Numbered from the stretch's first letter, positions 1 through 9,696 are shown. The stretch is 64,000 nucleotides of DNA from Rhizobium sp. (GCA_002796995.1 PEKW01000007.1:186001-250000), one strand, 5' to 3'. Numbers and translations are program-made. The notes: generated by a model not told the origin, from the sequence alone.

Positions 1-21
1 AATCACGGGAAGAAATCGGCT

Positions 22-594
22 TTGGCGCGCGATACCAACGACGAGATTTCACAACGAAGCCTTTCACAGATGCTGGCGGCCGTCGGGCAGAACAAGGATA
101 TCGAAGCCTTCGAGGCATTGTTCCGTCATTATGGCCCGCGGGTTCGCGCCTACATGGCCAAGCTTGCCCGCGACGGCCAGGGGGCGGAAGAGCTGATGCA
201 GGAAACCATGCTGGCCGTGTGGAACAAGGCCCATCAGTTCGATCCTGCCCGTGGCAATGTCTCGAGCTGGATCTTCACGATTGCCAGAAACCTGCGCATC
301 GATGCCTATCGCAAGGAGAAGCGGCCGGTCTTCGATCCGACCGATCCGGCCTTCGTGCCCGACGACGTGCCTCCGGCCGACGTGGAATTCGAAGGGCGCC
401 AGGAGGCCGACCGGCTTCGCCGCGCCATGGAAACGCTGCCGGCCGAGCAGCTGGAGCTGCTGAAGCTGTCCTTCTACAACGAGGCGTCGCACAGCGCGAT
501 CGCCACGAAACTCGGACTGCCGATGGGCACGGTGAAATCGCGTATCCGTCTCGCCTTCGCCAAACTGCGCGCCGCGCTGGAGGAACGCGCATGA
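22..594 (+). CDS. rpoE: ECF sigma factor, RpoE/ECF11-like, ChrR-controlled
   Basis: Extracytoplasmic-function sigma-70 factor of about 190 aa. Region 2 covers about residues 25-95, including a WIFTIARNLRIDAYRK stretch. Region 4 forms the C-terminal third, with a helix-turn-helix around TKLGLPMGTVKSRIRLA. It would direct RNA polymerase to stress promoters and be held inactive by the next gene, which starts inside its stop codon (ATGA overlap). ChrR-paired ECF factors respond to singlet oxygen in Rhodobacter; that role here is inferred from the pairing. The start is uncertain: TTG at 22 has a GGGAAG upstream, but the frame stays open to base 1, so the true start may lie outside the window. An internal ATG at 70 is less likely because it would cut into region 2. 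Confidence 0.85.
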   Translation: MARDTNDEISQRSLSQMLAAVGQNKDIEAFEALFRHYGPRVRAYMAKLARDGQGAEELMQETMLAVWNKAHQFDPARGNVSSWIFTIARNLRIDAYRKEKRPVFDPTDPAFVPDDVPPADVEFEGRQEADRLRRAMETLPAEQLELLKLSFYNEASHSAIATKLGLPMGTVKSRIRLAFAKLRAALEERA

Positions 595-1253
595 GCATTC
601 AGCACCATATCAGCGACGAACTCCTGCTCTCCTACGCGGCCGGCGACCTTGCCGAAGGCTGGAGCATCGCGATCGCCACTCATCTGGCGCTTTGCCCCTC
701 CTGTCGGCGCCGGCTCGACTTCATGGAACATGCCGGCGGCGAAATGCTGGAAATGGCCTGCGACGAGCCAGCCGACGACGGAAGCTGGGAAGCGATGAAG
801 GCGCGCCTCTCCGGCGGCACACCGCCGTCCCCGCGCGAGCCCGCCAAGCCGGCCGCCCCGGCCGGCGACGCTGTCATTCCCGAACCTCTGCGCTCCTATC
901 TCGGCGGCGACCTCGCCGATCTGAAATGGAAGGCGCTCGGCCGCGGCGCCTATCACATCCGCATCCCGACGAGCGATCGAGAGACGAGCGTTCGCCTGTT
1001 GAGGATCCCGGCCGGAAAGCCGGTGCCCGAGCATTCGCACGGTGGACGGGAGCTGACGCTGGTTCTGAAGGGCAGCTTCCAGGACGGCCACTCGCTGTTC
1101 AAGCGCGGCGACCTGGAGGAGGCGGACGAAAGCATGCAACACCAGCCGGTGGCGACGCCGGACGAGGACTGCATCTGCCTTGCCGTGACCGACGCGCCGC
1201 TGAAATTCCGCAGCCTGCTGGTGCGGCTGGTCCAGCCGATGCTCGGCATCTGA
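591..1253 (+). CDS. chrR: ChrR-type zinc-binding anti-sigma factor
   Basis: Cytoplasmic anti-sigma factor of 220 aa with two zinc modules. The N-terminal zinc anti-sigma domain has H6, H31, C35 and C38, the same numbering as the zinc ligands of Rhodobacter ChrR. The C-terminal cupin carries a PEHSHGGRE motif (H148, H150, E154) and a later H184, matching the second ChrR metal site with a shift of seven residues. In the family the first domain sequesters the sigma factor and the cupin is needed for release by singlet oxygen. The ATG at 591 overlaps the sigma factor stop, so the pair is translationally coupled. A much longer in-frame extension upstream is only a shadow of the sigma gene. Confidence 0.9.
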   Translation: MSIQHHISDELLLSYAAGDLAEGWSIAIATHLALCPSCRRRLDFMEHAGGEMLEMACDEPADDGSWEAMKARLSGGTPPSPREPAKPAAPAGDAVIPEPLRSYLGGDLADLKWKALGRGAYHIRIPTSDRETSVRLLRIPAGKPVPEHSHGGRELTLVLKGSFQDGHSLFKRGDLEEADESMQHQPVATPDEDCICLAVTDAPLKFRSLLVRLVQPMLGI

Positions 1254-1292
1254 ACACCGAAACACGCCAGCCCACCAACCCTGGAGCAGACC

Positions 1293-1697
1293 ATGATGAC
1301 CTATGCCATTGCCTACGTCGCCACCGCCGTCGTGTTCTTCGGGCTGGACTATCTGTGGCTGTCGCGGATTGCCATCGGCTTCTACCGGCGTCATGTCGGC
1401 GAGCTTCTGCTGGGGACGCCCAACTTCGCCGCGGCCGGCCTCTTCTATCTCGTCTATGTCGCCGGCATCGTCTACTTCGCCGTGATGCCGGCTGTCTCCG
1501 GCGGCGGCTGGCTGGCGGCGCTGGCGGGGGGCGCGTTCCTCGGCCTGATCGCCTACGGCACCTATGACATGACCAATCTTGCGACGCTGAAGGACTGGTC
1601 TCTTCCGGTCAGCATCGTCGACATGGCCTGGGGCAGCTTCCTCACCGCCACGGCCGCGACCGCCGGCTACTTCGCCGTGACGCGCCTCTCGGCATGA
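1293..1697 (+). CDS. DUF2177 family membrane protein
   Basis: Small hydrophobic protein of 134 aa with about four predicted membrane segments and little else. N-terminal features such as FFGLDYLWLSRIAIGFYRR and the later GTYDMTNLATLKDW are typical of DUF2177. Its function is unknown. It follows chrR by 39 bp on the same strand and probably belongs to the same transcript; DUF2177 genes commonly sit beside ECF/ChrR pairs, which suggests a role in the envelope response to photooxidative stress (inference). Two adjacent ATG codons (1293 and 1296) are possible starts. Confidence 0.8.
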   Translation: MMTYAIAYVATAVVFFGLDYLWLSRIAIGFYRRHVGELLLGTPNFAAAGLFYLVYVAGIVYFAVMPAVSGGGWLAALAGGAFLGLIAYGTYDMTNLATLKDWSLPVSIVDMAWGSFLTATAATAGYFAVTRLSA

Positions 1698-1739
1698 GGC
1701 CTCTGGTAGGGCGTGTCTCACCGCCCTATCTGAAACCTG

Positions 1740-2753
1740 ATGATGAAGCCCGAATCCCTGCTCTATCCGACCCCGGCGGGTCTCTATTGCCCCGCGGGCG
1801 ATTTCTACGTCGATCCGGTGCGGCCGGTCGAGCGGGCGCTGATCACCCATGGGCATTCCGACCACGCCCGGCCGGGGCACGGCAAGGTCCTGGCGACACG
1901 CCAGACCCTCGACATCATGCGCATCCGCTGCGGCGCGGATTTCTGTGGCAGCGAGCAGGCGGTCGCCTACGGCGAGAGCCTTAGCCTCAATGGTGTCGGT
2001 CTGAGCTTCCATCCGGCCGGGCATGTGCTCGGATCGGCCCAGATCGCGGTCGAGAAGGAGGGGACCCGGATCGTCGTTTCCGGCGACTATAAGCGCAGCC
2101 CCGATCCGACCTGCGCGCCCTTCGAACCGGTGGCCTGCGATGTCTTCATCACCGAGGCGACCTTCGGGCTGCCGGTGTTTCACCATCCCGACCCGACCGA
2201 AGAGATCGCCAGGCTGCTGACCTCGCTTCGCCAGTTTCCCGACCGCAGCCATCTGGTCGGCGCCTATGCGCTCGGCAAGGCGCAACGGGTCATCTCGCTG
2301 CTGCGCCGCTCCGGTTACGACCGGCCGATCTACATCCATGGCGCGCTGTCGAAGCTCTGCACCTATTATGAAAGCCAAGGCATCGATTTCGGCGATCTGC
2401 GGCCCGCGACCGACGACGACCACGATGCGCAGGACTTCCGCGGCGCCGTGATCGTCGGGCCGCCATCGGCCTTCAACGACCGCTGGGCACGGCGCTTTGC
2501 CGATCCGCTTTCGGTCTTCGCCTCGGGCTGGATGATGGTGCGCCAGCGCGCCAAGCAGCGCGGGGTGGAACTGCCGCTGGTCATCTCCGACCATTGCGAC
2601 TGGCCGGAACTGACGGCGACGATTTCGGAACTGCAGCCCGGGCAGGTCTGGGTTACCCATGGCCGCGAGGAGGCGTTGGTCAGGTGGTGCGAGCTTCAGG
2701 GCATCGCCGCGCGGCCGCTGCATCTGGTCGGTTACGAAGACGAGGGGGACTGA
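1740..2753 (+). CDS. Ligase-associated DNA exonuclease (metallo-beta-lactamase fold)
   Basis: Protein of 337 aa resembling the ligase-associated exonucleases of the metallo-beta-lactamase/beta-CASP superfamily (RNase J/SNM1-like fold). The metal-binding signature THGHSDHARPGH is near residue 37 and a GDYKRSPDP strand near residue 117. It lies 6 bp upstream of an ATP-dependent DNA ligase, the usual pairing for this family, and probably trims DNA ends before sealing. The ATG at 1740 is followed directly by a second ATG at 1743; either could be used. Processing of RNA instead of DNA cannot be excluded from the fold alone. Confidence 0.85.
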   Translation: MMKPESLLYPTPAGLYCPAGDFYVDPVRPVERALITHGHSDHARPGHGKVLATRQTLDIMRIRCGADFCGSEQAVAYGESLSLNGVGLSFHPAGHVLGSAQIAVEKEGTRIVVSGDYKRSPDPTCAPFEPVACDVFITEATFGLPVFHHPDPTEEIARLLTSLRQFPDRSHLVGAYALGKAQRVISLLRRSGYDRPIYIHGALSKLCTYYESQGIDFGDLRPATDDDHDAQDFRGAVIVGPPSAFNDRWARRFADPLSVFASGWMMVRQRAKQRGVELPLVISDHCDWPELTATISELQPGQVWVTHGREEALVRWCELQGIAARPLHLVGYEDEGD

Positions 2754-2759
2754 CGCCGG

Positions 2760-4373
2760 ATGAAGGCCTTTGCCGATCTCCTCGACCGCCTGGTGCTGAC
2801 GCCGAGCCGCAACGGCAAGCTCACCCTGCTCGTCGACTATTTCCGCGCAACGCCGGATCCCGATCGCGGCTATGCGCTTGCAGCGCTTGCCGGCACGCTC
2901 GATATCGGCACGGTCAAGCCGGCCATGCTGCGCGAACTGGTGCTGGAACGCCTGGACGAGGTCCTTTTCCGCTACTCCTACGACTATGTCGGCGATCTGG
3001 CCGAAACCATCGCGCTTGTCTGGGACGGAGAGAAGGACACGCCGCAGACAGACACCGACCAGCCGCGACTTTCGGCCGTAATCGAAAAGATGCGGTCGCT
3101 CGGGCGCACGGAAGTCCGAAGCGCGGTGCGCGATCTACTGGACCGGCTCGACAGTTCGGGCCGCTTCGCCTTCCTCAAACTCGTCACCGGCGGATTGCGG
3201 ATCGGGGTGTCCGCCCGAATTGCCAAGCAGGCTCTGGCGACCTTGGGGAACAAGGACATCACCGAGATCGAGACCCTTTGGCACGGCCTTGCACCGCCCT
3301 ATGAGACTCTGTTTGCCTGGCTCGAAGGCGCGGAAGAAAAGCCGGCGCTCGCCAGCCCGGCGATCTTCCATTCGGTCATGCTGTCGACGCCGGTGAGCGA
3401 GAGCGATCTCGAGGCCCTCGATCCGCGTGATTTCGCCGCCGAATGGAAGTGGGACGGCATCCGCGTCCAGCTTTCGCGCTCCGGCAGCCGCACGCGGCTC
3501 TATTCACGCTCGGGCGACGACATTTCCCACGCCTTCCCGGATGTCGTCGAGGCGGCGGATTTCGAGGCCGTGATCGACGGAGAGCTGCTGATCGGCGGAA
3601 CGTTGCGCTCCAACGAGCCCACCCGCACCTTTTCCGATCTCCAGCAGCGGCTGAACCGCAAGGCGGTGTCTTCGAAAATGCTGGGGGAATATCCGGCCTT
3701 CCTGCGTGCCTACGACATTCTCTTCCAGGGCGAAGAAGACGTGCGCGAGGAAACCTTCGTCCAGCGCCGCGAGCGCCTGACGGGCCTGATCGAAGTCAGC
3801 CAACCCACCCGCTTCGACCTTTCGCCGCTCGTGCCCTTTTCCAGCTGGGACGAACTCGAACGCCTGCGCACCGATCCGCCCGATCCGGTAATCGAAGGCG
3901 TGATGATCAAGCGGCTGGACAGCGTCTACCAGGCGGGACGCGCCAAGGGGCCCTGGTTCAAATGGAAGCGCGAGCCGTTCAACGCCGATGCGGTGCTGAT
4001 GTATGCGCAGCGCGGGCACGGCAAACGATCCAGCTATTATTCCGACTTCACCTTCGGGGTGTGGACGACAGGGGAGGACGGCGACGTTCTGGTGCCGGTC
4101 GGCAAGGCCTATTTCGGCTTCACCGATGCCGAGCTTGAGATCCTCGATCGCTATGTGCGCAACAATACCGTCGACCGCTTCGGTCCGGTCCGGGCACTCA
4201 GGGCCGACCCGGAGCATGGTTTCGTCGTCGAGGTCGCCTTTGAAGGCATTGCCCGCTCGACGCGCCACAAGTCCGGCGTCGCCATGCGCTTTCCGCGCAT
4301 CGCCCGGCTGCGGCAGGACAAGCTGCCGCGCGAGGCCGACCGCCTCGACACGCTTCTCGCCATGATCGACTGA
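2760..4373 (+). CDS. ATP-dependent DNA ligase
   Basis: Bacterial ATP-dependent DNA ligase of 537 aa with an N-terminal DNA-binding domain (about 1-200), a nucleotidyltransferase core and a C-terminal OB fold. The adenylation motif is EWKWDGIRV with K230 as the predicted nucleophile. Further motifs are RSGDDIS, VIDGELL, EGVMIKR and WFKWKRE, so all catalytic elements look intact. This type (cisplatin damage response ligase) usually occurs with the upstream exonuclease, an Lhr-family helicase and a phosphoesterase. Only the exonuclease is present here. The role is probably a secondary DNA repair pathway, not replication, which uses NAD-dependent LigA. Confidence 0.9.
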   Translation: MKAFADLLDRLVLTPSRNGKLTLLVDYFRATPDPDRGYALAALAGTLDIGTVKPAMLRELVLERLDEVLFRYSYDYVGDLAETIALVWDGEKDTPQTDTDQPRLSAVIEKMRSLGRTEVRSAVRDLLDRLDSSGRFAFLKLVTGGLRIGVSARIAKQALATLGNKDITEIETLWHGLAPPYETLFAWLEGAEEKPALASPAIFHSVMLSTPVSESDLEALDPRDFAAEWKWDGIRVQLSRSGSRTRLYSRSGDDISHAFPDVVEAADFEAVIDGELLIGGTLRSNEPTRTFSDLQQRLNRKAVSSKMLGEYPAFLRAYDILFQGEEDVREETFVQRRERLTGLIEVSQPTRFDLSPLVPFSSWDELERLRTDPPDPVIEGVMIKRLDSVYQAGRAKGPWFKWKREPFNADAVLMYAQRGHGKRSSYYSDFTFGVWTTGEDGDVLVPVGKAYFGFTDAELEILDRYVRNNTVDRFGPVRALRADPEHGFVVEVAFEGIARSTRHKSGVAMRFPRIARLRQDKLPREADRLDTLLAMID

Positions 4374-4522
4374 GCGCGGCGCCAAGCGCGCTCGCCCGAT
4401 CAGCCCCCGCGCCGGTATGACGTGTCCGGCGCGCACGCCTGGCTTGCCAATCTCGCCGCCGCAGTTGTACCTTTCCGGCAGGAGGCGGTTGCCGGCGGAG
4501 GAACGCGGCGGCCAAAGAGTCG

Positions 4523-5737
4523 ATGTTCGCAGGACACGATCCATTTCTCGTGGCGCTTTCGGTCGCCGTCGCGATACTGGGCGGCTATACGGGCTTCGGC
4601 ATCGCAGCCCGCATCCGCACGGCACCGCACGCCAATCCGCGCCTGCTTCTGACCGGCGCGGCCGCCTTTCTGGCGATCGGCATCTGGACCATGCATTTCG
4701 TCGGCATGCTGGCGGCACCGATCCCGGCGGATGCGAGCTACCTCGTCCTGCCGACCGTCATCTCGTTCCTGCTGTGCGCCCTGGTGGTCGGGATCTCGCT
4801 ATTCTTCGTCAGCATCGGCAAGCCGTCCGAGGGGCGGGTCAGCGCTTCGGCCCTGCTTCTCGGGCTGGGCATCGCCTCGATGCACTATGTCGGCATCCAC
4901 GGACTTGCCGGCGACTTCTCCATCCAGCACGATTACGGCATGCTCGTGCTGTCGGTGGCCATCGCGGTTGCAGCCGCCTATGGCGGCCTGAAGATCTATC
5001 TCGCCCGCCAGGGAGGCCTGCGGCTGGCGCTGAGCGCCATCGCCTTCGGCATCGCGGTCTCGGGGATGCACTACACCGCCATGTACGGCATGCATTTCGT
5101 CTCCGCGGCGGCCGGCCATCACCATGAGTACGGCGGCCTGGTCGCCTCCCCGCAACTGCTCTCGCTCGCGGTCGCGCTTCTCTGTTTCGTCATCGCCGCC
5201 GGATTCCTGCTGTTCCTCGTCCCGGAACAGCGGCAGCGATTGGCCACGCTCGGTCCCGACGAAGCCGACATCAGCCCCATAGATCCGCTGGCAGGTCTCG
5301 AATACCGCCCGACACGCCCGGTCGATCACCCCGCTTCGCGCGCCCTTCCTCTGGGCGGCATTGGTCAACCGAAGCAGATGCCGGTCAGCCGTATTCCCGT
5401 GGTCAGCACCGAAGGAACCCTGCTGATCGACATTTCCGACATCCGCAGCATCCGGGCCGACGCCCACTACACGCTGATCCACGACGGGCAGCGGGAACGC
5501 ATGTGTCCCTGGTCGATTTCCGAGGCCGAGGCCCGTCTCGATCCCGCTCTCTTCACCCGCGTCCACCGTAGTCACATCGTCGCGCTTCCGCATGTCAGCT
5601 TCCTGCGCAAGGAAGGCGACGGCGCCATCATCGAGCTTGATGGACCTGTTCCGCACGTGGTTCCGGTCAGCCGGGCGAAGATCGCCGAGGTCAAGGCACG
5701 GCTCGGTCTGGTCCGCGGCGCAGCGATGCGCCAGTAA
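4523..5737 (+). CDS. coxC: MHYT-LytTR membrane regulator, CoxC/CoxH-like
   Basis: Protein of 404 aa with an N-terminal integral-membrane MHYT sensor (about residues 1-235) and a cytoplasmic LytTR DNA-binding domain (about 295-395). The MHYT repeats are visible as MHFVGM, MHYVGI and MHYTAMYGMHF, where Met and His are thought to hold a copper or another gas-responsive metal. The LytTR part contains the HYTLIHDG and FTRVHRSHIV stretches typical of the family. In Oligotropha carboxidovorans CoxC and CoxH have this same fusion and sit in the cox cluster, so this is the likely CO-responsive regulator of the genes that follow. Direct TTCGTG repeats just downstream are its best candidate target. The start has only a weak ribosome-binding site. 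The symbol reflects architecture and position. Confidence 0.85.
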   Translation: MFAGHDPFLVALSVAVAILGGYTGFGIAARIRTAPHANPRLLLTGAAAFLAIGIWTMHFVGMLAAPIPADASYLVLPTVISFLLCALVVGISLFFVSIGKPSEGRVSASALLLGLGIASMHYVGIHGLAGDFSIQHDYGMLVLSVAIAVAAAYGGLKIYLARQGGLRLALSAIAFGIAVSGMHYTAMYGMHFVSAAAGHHHEYGGLVASPQLLSLAVALLCFVIAAGFLLFLVPEQRQRLATLGPDEADISPIDPLAGLEYRPTRPVDHPASRALPLGGIGQPKQMPVSRIPVVSTEGTLLIDISDIRSIRADAHYTLIHDGQRERMCPWSISEAEARLDPALFTRVHRSHIVALPHVSFLRKEGDGAIIELDGPVPHVVPVSRAKIAEVKARLGLVRGAAMRQ

Positions 5738-5751
5738 GTCAGAACGGCTGA

Positions 5752-5803
5752 CGCAGTTCGTGCGGAAATTGCCGCAATTCGTGCGAAACAGCGAGCTTCG
5801 TGA
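5752..5803 (+). promoter_or_regulatory. Candidate LytTR operator for the cox operon
   Basis: Two near-identical direct copies, CGCAGTTCGTGCGGAA at 5752 and CGCAATTCGTGCGAAA at 5773, lie exactly 21 bp (two helical turns) apart. A third TTCGTG follows at 5797 and a fourth at 5862, all on the same strand, before the coxM start at 5899. LytTR dimers typically bind paired direct repeats about two turns apart, and the adjacent upstream gene encodes a LytTR protein. The repeats are seen directly; their role as operator is inference. Confidence 0.55.
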
Positions 5804-5898
5804 CAGGATCAGCGCCCGCTGCTTGCGCATCATCAGAAGCGCGAACACCCTTCTTTCATCGTTCGTGTCGACGCCCGACCGGCGAATGGGAGGAAACC

Positions 5899-6765
5899 AT
5901 GATACCAGGCGAATTCGAATACCATCGGCCAGCAACGCTCGCCGATGCGGTGAAACTATTGTCCGAGCTCGGCGAGGAAGTCAGGCCTCTCGCCGGTGGT
6001 CATAGCCTCATCCCGATGATGAAGTTGCGCTTCGCAACGCCCGAGCATCTGATCGATCTTGGCGGCATCGGCCAGCTCAAGGGCATCTGTCGCGACGGCA
6101 ATGCACTCGTCATCGGCGCGATGACCACGCAGCACGATCTCATCAATTCCGCGGACATAGCCTTTCATCTGCCGATCCTGAAGGAGACCGCGTTGATGAT
6201 CGCCGATCCCCAGGTCCGTTATGTCGGCACACTGGGCGGCAATGTCGCCAATGGCGATCCGGGCAACGACATGCCGGCCGTGATGATGGCGCTCGGCGCC
6301 AGCTATCGTCTGGAAGGACCGGACGGCACCCGCGACGTGCCGGCCACCGATTTCTACCAGGGCGCCTATTTCACCGCGCTCGAGCCCGGCGAGATCCTCA
6401 CCGCCATCTCCATCCCGGTTCCGCCGGCCGGCCACGGCTATGCCTACGAGAAGCTGAAGCGCAAGGTCGGCGACTATGCCACGGCGGCTGCGGCCGTGAC
6501 ACTTACCATGGCTGGCGGCAAGGTCTCGGCCTGTTCCATCGCCCTGACCAATCTCTCCGAGACGCCTCTACTGGCGGAGGCCGCGGCCCGGGCAGTGATC
6601 GGAACGAGCCTCGATGACGCGGCACTGAAGGCGGCGGCAACAGCGGCACGCGCGGTGATGAACCCGGCGGCCGATGCACGCGGCACCAGCGAATATCGCA
6701 CCCATGTCGGCGGCATCATGGTCATGCGGGCGCTCACACGCGCCGCATCCCGTGCAGCGGCCTGA
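5899..6765 (+). CDS. coxM: Carbon monoxide dehydrogenase, FAD-binding medium subunit
   Basis: Flavoprotein subunit of aerobic CO dehydrogenase (288 aa), which passes electrons from the iron-sulfur subunit through FAD towards the respiratory chain. The FAD contacts AGGHS (residues 32-36) and TLGGN (111-115) fall at the positions known from Oligotropha CoxM. The ATG at 5899 was chosen because GGGAGG ends 5 bp upstream and the length fits the family; the open frame reaching to 5800 has no homology. First gene of the coxMSLDEFG run, read from a promoter region with LytTR-type repeats. Confidence 0.95.
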   Translation: MIPGEFEYHRPATLADAVKLLSELGEEVRPLAGGHSLIPMMKLRFATPEHLIDLGGIGQLKGICRDGNALVIGAMTTQHDLINSADIAFHLPILKETALMIADPQVRYVGTLGGNVANGDPGNDMPAVMMALGASYRLEGPDGTRDVPATDFYQGAYFTALEPGEILTAISIPVPPAGHGYAYEKLKRKVGDYATAAAAVTLTMAGGKVSACSIALTNLSETPLLAEAAARAVIGTSLDDAALKAAATAARAVMNPAADARGTSEYRTHVGGIMVMRALTRAASRAAA

Positions 6766-6778
6766 GGAGGACAAGACG

Positions 6779-7279
6779 ATGGCGAAGACCCATGTGAAGA
6801 TGATGGTGAACGGAGCGGAGGTCGAAGGCCTCGTCGAGCCCCGCACTCTCCTCATCCATTTCATCCGCGAACAGCTGCTGTTGACCGGCGCGCATATCGG
6901 CTGCGAGACGACCCATTGCGGCGCCTGCACCGTCGACATTGACGGGCGTTCGGTGAAGAGCTGCACCATGTTCGCCGTGCAGGCGAACGGCACCGACATC
7001 ACGACGATCGAGGGCATTGCCAATGCCGACGGCACGCTTTCGGCGCTGCAGGAAGGCTTCCGGCAGATGCACGGGCTGCAATGCGGCTTCTGCACCCCTG
7101 GCATGATCGTGCGGGCACACCGCCTGCTGCAGGAAAATCCCAACCCGACCGAGGAAGAGATCCGCTTCGGCATCGCCGGCAATCTCTGTCGCTGCACCGG
7201 CTACCAGAACATCGTCAAGGCGATCCAGTACGCCGCCGCCAAGATCAACGGCACCGATTTCCAGGAGGCAGCAGAATGA
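6779..7279 (+). CDS. coxS: Carbon monoxide dehydrogenase, iron-sulfur small subunit
   Basis: Two-cluster [2Fe-2S] subunit of 166 aa, the same length as the Oligotropha protein. Cluster ligands are C42, C47, C50 and C62 for the plant-ferredoxin-type cluster and C102, C105, C137 and C139 for the second cluster near the molybdenum site. It wires the Mo-Cu active site of CoxL to FAD in CoxM. The start at 6779 follows GAGGAGG closely; a longer in-frame extension to 6674 overlaps coxM and is rejected. It overlaps coxL by ATGA. Confidence 0.95.
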   Translation: MAKTHVKMMVNGAEVEGLVEPRTLLIHFIREQLLLTGAHIGCETTHCGACTVDIDGRSVKSCTMFAVQANGTDITTIEGIANADGTLSALQEGFRQMHGLQCGFCTPGMIVRAHRLLQENPNPTEEEIRFGIAGNLCRCTGYQNIVKAIQYAAAKINGTDFQEAAE

Positions 7280-9696
7280 ACGACATGACTCCCACGCGGG
7301 AACAGAGAGAAGCCCGCCTCGAAGGCATGGGCTGCAAGCGCAAGCGCGTCGAGGACATTCGCTTCACCCAGGGCAAGGGCAATTACGTCGACGACGTGAA
7401 GCTGCCGGGCATGCTGCATGGCGATTTCGTCCGCTCGCCGCACGCCCATGCGCGCATCAAGTCGATCAATGTCGAGAAGGCGCTCAAGGTGCCGGGCGTG
7501 CTTGCGGTCCTGACCGCCGAAACGCTGAAGACCGTCAACCTCGCCTGGATGCCGACGCTCGCCGGCGACGTGCAGATGGTGCTGGCCGACGGCAAGGTCC
7601 TGTTCCAGAACCAGGAAGTGGCGTTCGTCGTCGCCACCGACCGTTATGCCGCCGATGACGGCATCGGCGCGGTCGAGGTCGAGTACGAGGCGCTGCCTCC
7701 CCTCATCGATCCCTTCACCGCCATGGATGCCGATGCGCCGGTCCTGCGCGAGGATCTCGCCGGCAAGACGGAAGGGGCGCACGGCCCCCGCAAGCATCAC
7801 AACCACATCTTCGAATGGACGGTCGGCGACCGGGAACTGACGGATCTCGCCTTCGACAAGGCGGAAGTAACGATCAAGGAGATGATCTCCTATCACCGCA
7901 CCCACCCGTCGCCGCTCGAAACCTGCCAGTGCGTCTGTTCCTTCGACAAGATTAAGGGCGAACTGACCATCTGGGGCACGTTCCAGGCGCCGCACGTCAT
8001 CCGCACGGTCGTGGCGCTGATCTCGAAGATCCCCGAGCACAAGATCCACGTCATCGCGCCGGACATCGGCGGCGGCTTCGGCAACAAGGTCGGCGCCTAT
8101 CCGGGTTATATCTGCGCGGCGGTCGCCACCATCGTCACCGGCAAGCCGGTGAAATGGGTCGAGGACCGGATGGAAAACCTCACGACCACATCCTTTGCCC
8201 GCGACTATCACATGACGACGGAGATCGCCGCCACCAAGGAAGGCAAGGTGACGGGGCTGCGCGTGCACGTGCTCGCCGACCACGGCGCCTTCGACGCCTG
8301 CGCCGACCCGTCCAAGTGGCCGGCCGGTTTCATGAACATCGTCACCGGTTCCTACGACTTCCCCGTGGCGCATCTGGCGGTCGACGGCGTCTACACCAAC
8401 AAGGCGCCGGGCGGCGTCGCCTATCGCTGCTCCTTCCGCGTCACCGAGGCGGCCTATTGCATCGAGCGCGGCATGGACATCCTGGCGCAGAAGCTCGGCA
8501 TGGATCCGGCCGAACTAAGGCTGAAGAACTTCATCAAGGCGGAGCAGTTTCCCTATCACTCGGCGCTCGGCTGGGAATATGATTCGGGCGACTATCACAC
8601 CGCCATGCAGATGGGCATGCAGACCATCGACTACGCGGGTCTCCGGCGCGAACAGGCGGAAAAGCGCGAAGCCTTCAAGCGCGGCGAAACCCGCGAGATC
8701 ATGGGCGTCGGCGTCTCCTTCTTCACCGAAATCGTCGGTGCGGGCCCGTCGAAGAACTGCGACATCCTCGGCATCGCCATGTTCGACAGTTGCGAGATCC
8801 GCCTGCATCCTACCGGCTCGGGCATCGCCCGCGTCGGCACCAAGAGCCAGGGCCAGGGCCACGAAACGACCTGGGCACAGATCATCGCCACCGAGATCGG
8901 CATCCCGGCCGACGACATCATGGTCGAGGAGGGCAATACCGATACGGCGCCCTACGGTCTCGGCACCTACGGCTCGCGCTCCACGCCGGTCGCAGGCGCT
9001 GCGATCGCGCTGGCCGCCCGCAAGATCCGCGCCAAGGCGCAGATGATCGCGGCTTACCTGCTCGAAGTGCACGAAGGCGACCTCGAATGGGATGTCGATG
9101 GCTTTCGGGTGAAGGGCCTGCCGGAGAAATTCAAATCGATGAAGGATATCTGCTGGGCGGCCTACAACTCGGTGCCCCCGGGCATGGAACCGGGTCTCGA
9201 GGCGGTCAGCTATTACGATCCGCCGAACATGACCTATCCCTTCGGCGCCTATTTCTGCGTCATGGACATCGATGTCGATACCGGGGTCTACAAGATCCGG
9301 CGCTTCTACGCGCTGGACGATTGCGGCACCCGCATCAACCCGATGATCATCGAGGGCCAGGTGCATGGCGGACTGACCGAAGCCTTCGCCATCGCGATGG
9401 GCCAGGAGATCCGCTACGACGCCACCGGCAACGTGCTCGGCGGCTCGTTCATGGACTTCTTCATCCCGACCGCGGTCGAGACCCCGCATTGGGAGACGGA
9501 CCACACCGTCACCCCCTCGCCGCATCATCCGATCGGCGCCAAGGGTGTCGGCGAAAGCCCGAATGTCGGCGGCGTGCCGGCCTTCTCCAACGCCGTCAAC
9601 GACGCCTTCTCCTTCCTCGGGTCGACGCATATCCAGATGCCCCACGACTTCTGGCGCAACTGGGAAGCGGCCAAGCGGCTCGGCGCGACGGGCTGA
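7276..9696 (+). CDS. coxL: Carbon monoxide dehydrogenase, molybdenum large subunit, form I
   Basis: Catalytic subunit (806 aa; Oligotropha CoxL is 809). It binds molybdopterin cytosine dinucleotide and the Mo-S-Cu centre and oxidises CO to CO2. The diagnostic form I active-site loop AYRCSFR spans residues 382-388 with C385 as the copper ligand (C388 in Oligotropha); form II relatives have a different loop (AYRGAGR). The conserved GGGFGNKVG and the C-terminal GAKGVGESP, whose Glu lies by the active site, are also present. The ATG at 7276 overlaps the coxS stop. This subunit makes true CO oxidation, not a generic xanthine-oxidase-type reaction, the prediction. Confidence 0.96.
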   Translation: MNDMTPTREQREARLEGMGCKRKRVEDIRFTQGKGNYVDDVKLPGMLHGDFVRSPHAHARIKSINVEKALKVPGVLAVLTAETLKTVNLAWMPTLAGDVQMVLADGKVLFQNQEVAFVVATDRYAADDGIGAVEVEYEALPPLIDPFTAMDADAPVLREDLAGKTEGAHGPRKHHNHIFEWTVGDRELTDLAFDKAEVTIKEMISYHRTHPSPLETCQCVCSFDKIKGELTIWGTFQAPHVIRTVVALISKIPEHKIHVIAPDIGGGFGNKVGAYPGYICAAVATIVTGKPVKWVEDRMENLTTTSFARDYHMTTEIAATKEGKVTGLRVHVLADHGAFDACADPSKWPAGFMNIVTGSYDFPVAHLAVDGVYTNKAPGGVAYRCSFRVTEAAYCIERGMDILAQKLGMDPAELRLKNFIKAEQFPYHSALGWEYDSGDYHTAMQMGMQTIDYAGLRREQAEKREAFKRGETREIMGVGVSFFTEIVGAGPSKNCDILGIAMFDSCEIRLHPTGSGIARVGTKSQGQGHETTWAQIIATEIGIPADDIMVEEGNTDTAPYGLGTYGSRSTPVAGAAIALAARKIRAKAQMIAAYLLEVHEGDLEWDVDGFRVKGLPEKFKSMKDICWAAYNSVPPGMEPGLEAVSYYDPPNMTYPFGAYFCVMDIDVDTGVYKIRRFYALDDCGTRINPMIIEGQVHGGLTEAFAIAMGQEIRYDATGNVLGGSFMDFFIPTAVETPHWETDHTVTPSPHHPIGAKGVGESPNVGGVPAFSNAVNDAFSFLGSTHIQMPHDFWRNWEAAKRLGATG

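Noticed and set aside
474..2723. Very long minus-strand open frame (749 codons) across chrR, DUF2177 and the exonuclease gene
   Set aside because: Composition is the Arg/Ala/Gly-rich pattern of an antisense shadow in GC-rich DNA; no family motif, and the plus strand carries three recognisable genes.
7201..9645. Long minus-strand frames opposite coxL
   Set aside because: Antisense shadows of coxL with no recognisable domain or ribosome-binding site.
7276..9696. CoxL as a form II or xanthine-dehydrogenase-like protein
   Set aside because: The AYRCSFR loop with the copper-binding Cys and the complete maturation set favour form I CO dehydrogenase.
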